A stretch of 64,000 nucleotides of DNA from Gammaproteobacteria bacterium (GTDB lineage Bacteria > Pseudomonadota > Gammaproteobacteria > Pseudomonadales > Pseudohongiellaceae): contig DUBM01000007.1 in NCBI GenBank assembly GCA_012960305.1, forward strand, positions 54,998-118,997, written 5' to 3'. This document shows, in pieces, positions 57,973 through 64,000 of this stretch (its first letter is position 1; each line of letters starts with the position of its first letter). Below the pieces are notes generated by a model. That model saw nothing but the letters and a program-made list of their open reading frames with translations, was not told the DNA's origin and made no database searches. A program made the position numbers and the translations under genes.

Positions 57973-58608
57973 TTAGGAATGGGGTTTTATTTTAAAGGCG
58001 CAGCGCCTTGCTCCGGCTAATACATGATCAACACGATGAACTTCGGCAGTTTCGTCAAACAGCTCTTGGAAGGTTTCTAATTCAGATTGACAGAATTGCT
58101 GGCAGCTCTTTGCGGCTGCAAAAATAGGGCAGTGATTTTCGATTAACATCCAGCCATCAGGCACTAACCTGACTTCGGCCAAGTAGCCCTCTTCATTGCG
58201 CAAATCGGCTAGACTATTGATTTTGGTTTCAAGATTCCCACCTGCTACTTTTAGATGTGCCGCGTAATCGTTTTTAACCTTCTGATTTCTATGGTTAATT
58301 ACGGCATTTAATGTGCTATCGCCAAAGTTAGTTCTAAGTACATCAATGAGCTCAAGGGTCATTTGCGAGTGAGTGTCAGGGAATTGCTCATGCCCCTTTT
58401 TTGTCAACTTCCATAGATGAACCGGTCGCCCGCGGGTCTGCTTTTCTTTTTGGGTTTGGTCGACACAGCTTTTTTCAGCTAAATTTGTTAAGTGTTGGCG
58501 GACCCCCATAGTTGTCATATCTAGTTGTTTTGCAAGGATTTTCACCGATTGAGGGCCACGGGTCTTAAGTCGGTCCATTAGTTGTACTTGGCTCTTGGAG
58601 AATTCCAT
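57973..58608 (-). CDS. SufR/DeoR-like metalloregulator
   Basis: 211 aa. Winged HTH (S-V-K-I-L-A-K-Q-L-D-M-T-T-M-G-V-R-Q-H-L) then a coiled middle. The C-terminal metal-binding Cys set is E-N-H-C-P-I-F-A-A-A-K-S-C-Q-Q-F-C and A-R-R-C-A-F, typical of SufR-like Fe-S/metal sensors. The gene is divergent from putP, so control of the intervening region is likely. Confidence 0.8.
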   Translation of the reverse strand: MEFSKSQVQLMDRLKTRGPQSVKILAKQLDMTTMGVRQHLTNLAEKSCVDQTQKEKQTRGRPVHLWKLTKKGHEQFPDTHSQMTLELIDVLRTNFGDSTLNAVINHRNQKVKNDYAAHLKVAGGNLETKINSLADLRNEEGYLAEVRLVPDGWMLIENHCPIFAAAKSCQQFCQSELETFQELFDETAEVHRVDHVLAGARRCAFKIKPHS

Positions 58609-58754
58609 TTATCACCTGAGAATTGTTGCAGTAGCTAAATAATGTCGTCAGGCTATTCGAGCCTTCAATTTTAAGCACACCCTAGTCGAAATGGGTTCTT
58701 CGATTCAATATTAGTATCGGCACACTAAGTAAAGTATTTAAGTTTTTTATATAG

Positions 58755-58778
58755 TTACTAAAATTTATTATTTAGTAA
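58755..58778. promoter_or_regulatory. Palindromic candidate operator between regulator and putP
   Basis: TTACTAAA (58755-58762) and TTTAGTAA (58771-58778) pair perfectly around eight bases. It lies in the AT-rich 331-bp divergent intergenic region 58609-58939. Related TTACTTAA-like half sites occur nearby. Typical of a dimeric regulator site. Confidence 0.5.
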
Positions 58779-58939
58779 ATTAAATAGTTTACTTAATGGA
58801 GAGTATAAAGACTCGAAGTATTACTAATGGAATTATTAAAATATCTATTAACAAAAGCCTAATCTGGCACGGAACGAGTATTAACATTAGTTTAGGCTTT
58901 GTTATAGGATGGATTTTTCTAAGCAAGTAATGGCAACTT

Positions 58940-60412
58940 ATGAGTTTTAATGGACCCCTTGTGGTTACTTTTGTTGCCTACCTGATGCTAATTTTGTATT
59001 TGGGAATCAAGGCTTATAAGCAGACGCATAATCATGGCGACTATATTTTAGGTGGCAGAAGGCTCGGCTCCGTTGTCACAGCATTAAGCGTGGGGGCATC
59101 TGACATGAGCGGTTGGCTCTTATTAGGACTGCCAGGCGCGATTTATCTTTCCGGAATTAGTGAGGTTTGGATCGGGGTTGGCCTTGTTATTGGAGCCTAC
59201 TTTAATTGGTTATTCGTAGCAAAGCCCCTAAGGATTTATAGTGAGCACGCAAATAATTCCATCACTCTTCCTGATTATTTTGAAAATCGATTTAGCGATA
59301 AAAGTCGAATTTTAAGAGTAATTTCAGCCCTCGTCATACTTTTATTTTTTACTTTTTATACCGCATCAGGATTAGTCGGTGGGGCCATATTGTTCGAGCA
59401 TAGTTTTGGCTTAGATTATTCCGTCGCGTTAGTCGCAGGGACCATAATAATCGTCTGCTACACATTTATCGGTGGCTTCCTAGCGGTTGTGTGGACGGAT
59501 GCCATTCAAGCGATCTTGATGTTGCTTGCCTTAGTTATCGCTCCTATAGCTGTTATTACAATTGGTGGTGGTGCCAGTGCTGTTATTGATCGAATGCAGT
59601 TAGTTAATCCGGAAAGCACCTCATTGTTCAGCCAACTGTCATTTATGAGCTTTATCTCTTTAATTGCTTGGGGTTTGGGTTATTTTGGCCAGCCGCATAT
59701 TCTTTCTCGTTTTATGGCAGTGGAGAATCCTGCCAAGCTAGTTTCTGCTCGCCGCATTGCGATGAGTTGGATGTCAATAGTTCTATTGGGGTCAATTGCG
59801 ACGGGGCTGGCTGGTATCGCTTATTTTGCTGATGCGCCTCTCGATAATCCTGAAACGGTTTTTATAGTTCTAAGTCAGAGTCTTTTTAACCCTTGGGTCG
59901 CGGGGATAATTACCGCAGCTATTTTGTCGGCAATTATGTCAACGATCGATTCACAGTTACTGGTTTCATCTAGTGTAATTAGCGAAGACTTCTACCGAGC
60001 TTTCGTCCGTCCTAAGGCCTCAGAAAAAGAATTACTCTTAGTGAGTAGGGCGGCGGTAATTTTGATCGCAGTATTGGCATTGATTATAGCCAGCGATAGA
60101 CAGAGTGGAGTTTTGGACCTGGTAAGCTATGCGTGGGCAGGTTTTGGCGCAGCCTTCGGCCCAGTTATTTTGTTTTCTTTGTTTTGGAGGAAGATGACTA
60201 CTTTGTCTGCAATAATAGGGATGTTGCTAGGAGCTATAACAGTTGTAGTGTGGTCAAATCTGAATGGTGGGCTTTTTGATCTGTACGAAATTATTCCGGG
60301 ATTTATACTTGCGTCACTGACGATTGTCGTCGTTAGTTTGCTAAGAGCAAATCCTGAAGAATCTTCCTTACAACTTTATGACAGTGCAAAAAGTCTAATT
60401 AAGGTCAGCTAA
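58940..60412 (+). CDS. putP: Sodium/proline symporter
   Basis: 490 aa, ~13 helices of the SSS family. G-D-Y-I-L-G-G-R-R-L-G, A-L-S-V-G-A-S-D-M-S-G-W-L-L-L-G-L-P-G-A and G-L-G-Y-F-G-Q-P-H are PutP motifs including Asp/Ser Na+ residues. Imports proline as nutrient or osmoprotectant. putA is not in the window. C-terminus slightly truncated relative to E. coli (502). Confidence 0.92.
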   Translation: MSFNGPLVVTFVAYLMLILYLGIKAYKQTHNHGDYILGGRRLGSVVTALSVGASDMSGWLLLGLPGAIYLSGISEVWIGVGLVIGAYFNWLFVAKPLRIYSEHANNSITLPDYFENRFSDKSRILRVISALVILLFFTFYTASGLVGGAILFEHSFGLDYSVALVAGTIIIVCYTFIGGFLAVVWTDAIQAILMLLALVIAPIAVITIGGGASAVIDRMQLVNPESTSLFSQLSFMSFISLIAWGLGYFGQPHILSRFMAVENPAKLVSARRIAMSWMSIVLLGSIATGLAGIAYFADAPLDNPETVFIVLSQSLFNPWVAGIITAAILSAIMSTIDSQLLVSSSVISEDFYRAFVRPKASEKELLLVSRAAVILIAVLALIIASDRQSGVLDLVSYAWAGFGAAFGPVILFSLFWRKMTTLSAIIGMLLGAITVVVWSNLNGGLFDLYEIIPGFILASLTIVVVSLLRANPEESSLQLYDSAKSLIKVS

Positions 60413-60590
60413 GATTTGGGGCCGTCTGCGTTTTTAGTATTTTTGCGAGGTTCTTATTAAAACCATATATCCCTATTCGCATATTTCCAAACTTGTATTA
60501 CCTTCTCATTAGCCGTAAGCGTAACCGTGCTAGATTTGGTGGCTTTATAAGCAGAGAGCTATGTTTTAGTTTTACACAAGTAAATCCAGG

Positions 60591-61052
60591 TTAGCCAGAT
60601 TTTCTGTCGCGAATCATCTTTATGTGAGGAATGCCGTCTTCCATATAGGGATCGGTTTCAGCCTTAAAGCCAAGTTCAAAGTAGAACTTCTCTAGGTATT
60701 GTTGTGCTGAAATTGAAATTGGGGAACCAGGCCAATGGTTTTCACAGGCTTTGATTGATTCCGTCATTAACTGTTTTCCTAGGCCTGTTCCGCGTGCCGC
60801 AGTATTCGTTATAACACGGCCAATTGAGGCTCCTTCATATTTAACTCCAGGCGCTAATAAACGTGTGTAACAAAGCAGATTGTTATCACGGTGCCCCGTA
60901 AGGTGCAGAGCATTTTGATCATAGCCATCAGGATCTTGATAAACGCAATTCTGTTCAACTACAAATACTGCACTACGCAGTGTCAAAATTTCGTAAAGTT
61001 GAGCTGCAGTAAGCTCATGGAACTTTAAACAATCCCAATGCATCATCGACAT
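60591..61052 (-). CDS. elaA: GNAT acetyltransferase, ElaA-like
   Basis: 153 aa from ATG 61052, with AGGA nine bases upstream. An open frame extends upstream to 61229, but that extension crosses the tRNA gene and gives the typical antisense-tRNA reading R-G-F-E-P-L-T, so it is rejected. Motifs: L-R-S-A-V-F-V-V-E-Q, R-V-I-T-N-T-A-A-R-G-T-G-L-G-K-Q-L-M. Substrate unknown. Confidence 0.9.
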   Translation of the reverse strand: MSMMHWDCLKFHELTAAQLYEILTLRSAVFVVEQNCVYQDPDGYDQNALHLTGHRDNNLLCYTRLLAPGVKYEGASIGRVITNTAARGTGLGKQLMTESIKACENHWPGSPISISAQQYLEKFYFELGFKAETDPYMEDGIPHIKMIRDRKSG

Positions 61053-61151
61053 GCCCGTATTTCCTAGCTGCAAAAAGATAAGAATTGACCCTAGCATAGA
61101 TGGCATGGATTGGTCTGCAAGAGTGAAAAAGCTATACTCCCCAATCGGTTT

Positions 61152-61228
61152 GCCCCGGTGGCACAGCTGGATAGCGCGGCCCCCTCCTAAGGGGCAGGTC
61201 AGAGGTTCGAATCCTCTTCGGGGCACCA
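61152..61228 (+). tRNA. tRNA-Arg (anticodon CCT)
   Basis: 77 bases with encoded CCA. Acceptor GCCCCGG/TCGGGGC (one G-T wobble), anticodon stem GCCCC/GGGGC with loop CTCCTAA (anticodon CCT), T stem AGAGG/CCTCT with loop TTCGAAT. The D stem has one A12-C23 mismatch. Its 3' end is the likely attachment site of the adjacent integrase. Confidence 0.95.
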
Positions 61229-61337
61229 TTATTACTGAAGTTATAAAGAGAATTGGTTAAAATTACAGCAATTATGGTAGGACTTTCGACAGGACTTTGT
61301 TGAAATCGCTCTCAATTTGGTCTATCTTCAGCCGCTA

Positions 61338-61377
61338 TAGGACGTAAGTAGGACGTAAGTAGGACGTAAGTAGGACG
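61338..61377 (+). repeat. 11-bp direct tandem repeat upstream of the integrase
   Basis: TAGGACGTAAG occurs three times in a row, followed by TAGGACG, ending 16 bp before the integrase ATG. Two looser copies of AGGACTTT(c/g) occur at about 61278-61300. It could bind the integrase (arm sites) or be a regulatory iteron. Confidence 0.75.
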
Positions 61378-61393
61378 AAAAAGGCTGATATAT

Positions 61394-62848
61394 ATGCCGT
61401 CCAGAAACACAAAAATTGCTCCAATTGACCTCAATACTCCCTCATCGTATATATTTGTTCGCAAATATAGCGAGAAGTCTTATTGGACTTTAAGAATCAA
61501 CTTGCCCGATAAGAGGCAAGTTGTTCGCTCCCTCAAGATTCCTTACGAGCCAGAAGACCGCAAATCAGAAAATGAAGCCTATAACAAAGGCAACGAATTA
61601 GCCGAAAGCATAAGACGGCGATTTGATGATGGTTTGCCATCAGACGAACCTTCACTTATGTACTTTGCTATTAAATTCCAAGAACATGCCAACGAAAAAT
61701 ATTGGGCTAATCAAGAACTAATAAATGCTGACAAAGAGCCTGTATACAAAAAATCAAAAGATATAGACGGTGGAAAGGGCTTGTGGAATAGAGGGGGCTT
61801 AAACACGATTAACGCCGCTATGGACAATTCAATAAGACCCTTTTTCTCTCGCCCCTCTTTTATCAAAAAACCAATTCATAAAATTAATACTAGAGATATA
61901 GCTGAATTTAAGAATTGGAGAGAAGAGGAGTCAGCAAAACGAGACCAACCTTACGCACCCGCCACGATTAACCGACAGAATACTGTTTTGCGTTCTATCT
62001 TCAGATTTTCTCAACATGAGGGCGAACGATTTATTCCTCCAACAATTCAAAACCAACCACAAGAATTGAGGAAGCGAAGAAGGCCAGAGTTTAGCAAAAG
62101 TGAGTATACGCAACTGTTAGATTATGTGAGAGGAAGGTATGCGGATGTAAAAACGTCTAAGCAGAAATACGCTTATCTCTATTATTGTTACCTTGAAACC
62201 TTAGAGCATACTGGCATTCGCCCATTTCAAAATATAAACAACGCTATTCGGATAAAGGATATTCAGGAAAAGAAAAACGCTAATGGGGTAATGCTGTTAT
62301 TGAAAAGAGACGAGAAAAATCATATCTATACAGCTACCGCTAGCCAATATTGGATTCATACCTTAACGAGGCTCAAAAGATTTTATGAGAGCGTAGGTAT
62401 TACAGACGATAGAGAATATTTATTAGTTCATCCTGAAACTATAAATAATCGAGGAATTAACAAAGGCGAGCCTATAAGCTCATTTGCTAGTCAATGGAAG
62501 ACCGCAAAGAAAGCTTTAGGGTGGTCAGGGAAAGGATTTACCCATTATTCGATAAGGCATAGATATGCGGGTAAGAGGCTGATGAATAAAGACGTAAACC
62601 CGTTAGATTTGGCTAACGTAATGGGTACATCTTTAGCAATGATTAGTGAAATCTATCAGCATTATCAGGTGGAACAGCATTATGATGAGCTTGTCGCATC
62701 TGACATTGATTATCGAGACTATGTAGATGTCTATGAGAATGGTATAAGAGAACGAGGAGTTAAAAAGGATTCAGATGAGCATAAGGAGATTTGGGAAAAC
62801 ACACCGGATAAATTAGAAGTCCCACCAACCGATTATTTGGAGGAATAA
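61394..62848 (+). CDS. Phage/island-type tyrosine recombinase (integrase)
   Basis: 484 aa. Catalytic residues: Arg276 (H-T-G-I-R-P-F), probable Lys304, H384-x-x-x-R388 (T-H-Y-S-I-R-H), and Tyr421 (S-E-I-Y-Q-H-Y). The position usually Gly-His before the Tyr helix is Gly-Thr (M-G-T-S). The N-terminal ~230 residues should form arm- and core-binding domains. Located directly after tRNA-Arg. Codon use is AT-rich. Confidence 0.9.
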   Translation: MPSRNTKIAPIDLNTPSSYIFVRKYSEKSYWTLRINLPDKRQVVRSLKIPYEPEDRKSENEAYNKGNELAESIRRRFDDGLPSDEPSLMYFAIKFQEHANEKYWANQELINADKEPVYKKSKDIDGGKGLWNRGGLNTINAAMDNSIRPFFSRPSFIKKPIHKINTRDIAEFKNWREEESAKRDQPYAPATINRQNTVLRSIFRFSQHEGERFIPPTIQNQPQELRKRRRPEFSKSEYTQLLDYVRGRYADVKTSKQKYAYLYYCYLETLEHTGIRPFQNINNAIRIKDIQEKKNANGVMLLLKRDEKNHIYTATASQYWIHTLTRLKRFYESVGITDDREYLLVHPETINNRGINKGEPISSFASQWKTAKKALGWSGKGFTHYSIRHRYAGKRLMNKDVNPLDLANVMGTSLAMISEIYQHYQVEQHYDELVASDIDYRDYVDVYENGIRERGVKKDSDEHKEIWENTPDKLEVPPTDYLEE

Positions 62849-62852
62849 AAAC

Positions 62853-62924
62853 ATGAAGACTCGAACCGGTTACATAATAAATTGGATTAAGAAACTCTTC
62901 AGAAAAGGGATAAATGATGAATAA
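62853..62924 (+). CDS. Putative 23-aa cationic peptide
   Basis: The ATG at 62853 has a strong GGAGG nine bases upstream, inside the integrase's last codons. M-K-T-R-T-G-Y-I-I-N-W-I-K-K-L-F-R-K-G-I plus three residues is amphipathic and basic. Its end overlaps the next start (62914). Too short to judge by homology, but the RBS and overlap support translation. Confidence 0.4.
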   Translation: MKTRTGYIINWIKKLFRKGINDE

Positions 62925-63163
62925 ATTACTCGCTAGTGCTTTGGGTTATTTGAATGGATTGCTAGCTAGCTATAGTTCTTATAGTAGGTGGTGTAGTGGC
63001 AGGGGCTTCACTCGGAGAGGCGGCACCTTATTCGGTAATTATTATAGGTTTGGTTGGAGGAATGGTCCTTGCCATACTTGTTTGCGGACTTGTTGCTGTC
63101 TTTATCTCGATGCGGAATGAGTTGGTGGCAATTCGGAATCTTCTTGTTAAGCAATCTCAATAA
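62914..63163 (+). pseudogene. Two-span membrane protein frameshifted at a GCTA repeat
   Basis: From the ATG at 62914 the frame reads M-M-N-K-L-L-A-S-A-L-G-Y-L-N-G-L-L-A. After GCTAGCTAGCTA (62961-62972) the credible frame is one base over: I-V-L-I-V-G-G-V-V-A-G-A-S-L-G-E, I-I-I-G-L-V-G-G-M-V-L-A-I-L-V-C-G, then a tail ending V-K-Q-S-Q-stop at 63163. Two repeat units instead of three would fuse both. It is a mutant, a slippage site or a sequencing error. The uninterrupted ORF to 63120 has a poor second half. Confidence 0.65.
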
Positions 63164-63253
63164 GATGGCCTAAGTCTATGTCTCCCCTTTAGGTACACAG
63201 ACAATTAGAATCAAAGACACCAAATAATAATAACTTTAACTGAGGAAAGAATA

Positions 63254-63637
63254 ATGGCTTTAGAAAACCTGATTAAATTAGAAGATGAACTCTTATCTGC
63301 GGAAGGAAGCATCTCTTCGGTAATCCTTGGCGACTCGGGCGGCACAATTACTGGGAAAATAAAAGTCTCAATATATGGCTCGGTCTATGTGAACTATACA
63401 CTAAGCATGAATCCTAAGACTCCAGGACAAGGTTCAATGGTGGGAAATGCTAGTGCTATTGATGACGAAGGTGTGAGTAATACAGCCGCGCTTCAAGGCG
63501 TATGGAAGCGCACGGGGCACGTAATGAAGATATATTGTCTCGACGACATTTCAGATGGAAATATTCACTTAGCAGTCGTAAGTATTGATTTTAGAGACGA
63601 TAGTATAAGAGTAGATTTTTCGCAAATGGCCAGCTAA
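63254..63637 (+). CDS. Unrecognised 127-aa protein
   Basis: No signal peptide or transmembrane segment. Beta-rich, Gly/Ser-rich (I-L-G-D-S-G-G-T-I-T-G-K-I, N-P-K-T-P-G-Q-G-S-M-V-G-N), with G-V-W-K-R-T-G-H-V-M-K and a C-terminal I-D-F-R-D-D-S-I-R-V-D-F. GAGGAAAG precedes the ATG. I do not recognise it; it could be a small ligand-binding or structural protein. Confidence 0.6.
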   Translation: MALENLIKLEDELLSAEGSISSVILGDSGGTITGKIKVSIYGSVYVNYTLSMNPKTPGQGSMVGNASAIDDEGVSNTAALQGVWKRTGHVMKIYCLDDISDGNIHLAVVSIDFRDDSIRVDFSQMAS

Positions 63638-63703
63638 AACTATTGATCCGAGAGGGGGTCCCCGCCTCCTCTTAGGACCACAGAGGCGAATAGAGAAATA
63701 ACA

Positions 63704-63889
63704 ATGTTTAAAATAATATTCATCTTAGTCTTTGCGGCTATTGTGATAAGTCTTTTTGCTTTGTGGGGATCCGTTACCTCGCCTGTTCAGAAGTGTATGC
63801 GCTCTCAAACAGGTACTGAAAAAGCGGCTTTGGTCCGTAACGCTATATTTACAGCTAGAGAGTATTGTCAGGACTATAGGAGTGAATGA
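63704..63889 (+). CDS. Small exported or membrane-anchored protein, 61 aa
   Basis: N-terminal hydrophobic helix (I-I-F-I-L-V-F-A-A-I-V-I-S-L-F-A-L-W) then a charged tail with Cys residues (K-C-M-R-S-Q and Y-C-Q-D-Y). The stop TGA overlaps the ATG of the CBS gene. Family unknown. The 66 bases upstream include an AGAGG/CCTCT imperfect palindrome at 63651-63672. Confidence 0.5.
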   Translation: MFKIIFILVFAAIVISLFALWGSVTSPVQKCMRSQTGTEKAALVRNAIFTAREYCQDYRSE

Positions 63890-64000
63890 TGCATACTGTA
63901 AAACAGATATTAGGACAGAAGGTATCTAATGAAATCTGGTCAATTGAACCGGATGCCACGGTATTGGAGGCCATACAGGCGATGGCGGACAAACGCGCAG
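63889..64000 (+). CDS. CBS-domain protein, 3' end outside window
   Basis: Starts at the ATG at 63889 with AGGAG six bases upstream. M-H-T-V-K-Q-I-L-G-Q-K and S-I-E-P-D-A-T-V-L-E-A-I-Q-A-M-A-D-K are the first strands of a CBS domain. CBS pairs bind adenosine nucleotides. Only 37 codons are present. Confidence 0.8.
   Translation, partial: MHTVKQILGQKVSNEIWSIEPDATVLEAIQAMADKRA

Larger units (their letters stand above)
61229..63889 (+). mobile_element. Left end of a tRNA-Arg-integrated element (right border unknown)
   Basis: A tyrosine recombinase gene follows the tRNA 3' end by 165 bp. It is followed by small unrecognised genes with no housekeeping content until the CBS gene at 63889. I could not find a second copy of the tRNA 3' end in the window, so the right attachment site and true extent are unknown; the end given is the last unrecognised gene. 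Confidence 0.45.

Noticed and set aside
61053..61229. ElaA extension to 61229
   Set aside because: It runs antisense through the tRNA-Arg gene and gives the well-known R-G-F-E-P-L-T artefact; the ATG at 61052 has a ribosome binding site.
61338..61377. CRISPR array
   Set aside because: 11-bp units are directly adjoining with no spacers and no cas genes.

Overview
The window reads as the chromosome of an aerobic, Gram-negative gammaproteobacterium, probably marine and close to the Pseudomonadales/Cellvibrionales. Three things point there: the housekeeping order ispB / rplU-rpmA-obgE-proB / rpsT / murJ, the divergent suhB-trmJ pair, and the many exported enzymes with Sec, Tat or lipoprotein signals alongside a TonB-dependent receptor. 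Base composition is moderate to AT-leaning, except for one clearly GC-richer block at about 9.47-12.29 kb.

Region A (1-26 kb) is accessory and catabolic. Nearly every gene encodes an exported enzyme: a PQQ dehydrogenase (cut by the window edge), a D-amino-acid-oxidase-like flavoprotein with permuted motif order, an amidohydrolase, a Tat-exported sulfite-oxidase-fold molybdoenzyme, an exported HpcH/HpaI aldolase, an epoxide hydrolase, an alkyl sulfatase, an M28 peptidase lipoprotein, a TonB receptor, a flavin amine oxidase, a carboxymuconolactone-decarboxylase-like protein, an M20 amidohydrolase and an exported methyltransferase. A CaiB-type CoA transferase lies among them. The standout is at 7040-7942 (minus): a GrdB/PrdB-family reductase-like selenoprotein with an in-frame UGA in a U-P-V-C motif, followed by a SECIS-like hairpin. 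An ORF caller breaks it into two pieces. The region also holds many gene remnants: a PQQ dehydrogenase C-terminus, two alpha/beta-hydrolase stubs, a beta-lactamase-like tail and a truncated membrane protein.

Region B (26-44.5 kb) is mostly core. It contains ETF-ubiquinone oxidoreductase, a double-frameshifted SYLF lipoprotein, an acyl-CoA synthetase, ispB, the L21-L27-Obg-ProB cluster with a good promoter and terminators, S20, MurJ, a DUF2007/zinc-ribbon protein, a lipase, EfpL, DAHP synthase, an aromatic/aspartate aminotransferase, FolD, glyoxalase I and glutathione-dependent formaldehyde dehydrogenase.

Region C (44.5-61 kb) holds a TauE/SafE permease, a TetR regulator, an acyltransferase, a zinc-ribbon protein overlapping the nitroreductase transcript, a B12-binding/radical SAM protein, a MATE pump, a SuhB that has lost three of four catalytic metal ligands, TrmJ, YgiQ, a DUF945 protein, a SufR-like metalloregulator divergent from PutP, and ElaA.

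Region D (61.15-64 kb) begins with tRNA-Arg(CCT). A tyrosine recombinase, an 11-bp tandem repeat and several small unrecognised genes follow: a 23-residue cationic peptide, a membrane protein frameshifted at a GCTA repeat, and a 127-aa orphan. This is the left end of a tRNA-integrated element; its right attachment site is not visible. The window ends inside a CBS-domain gene.
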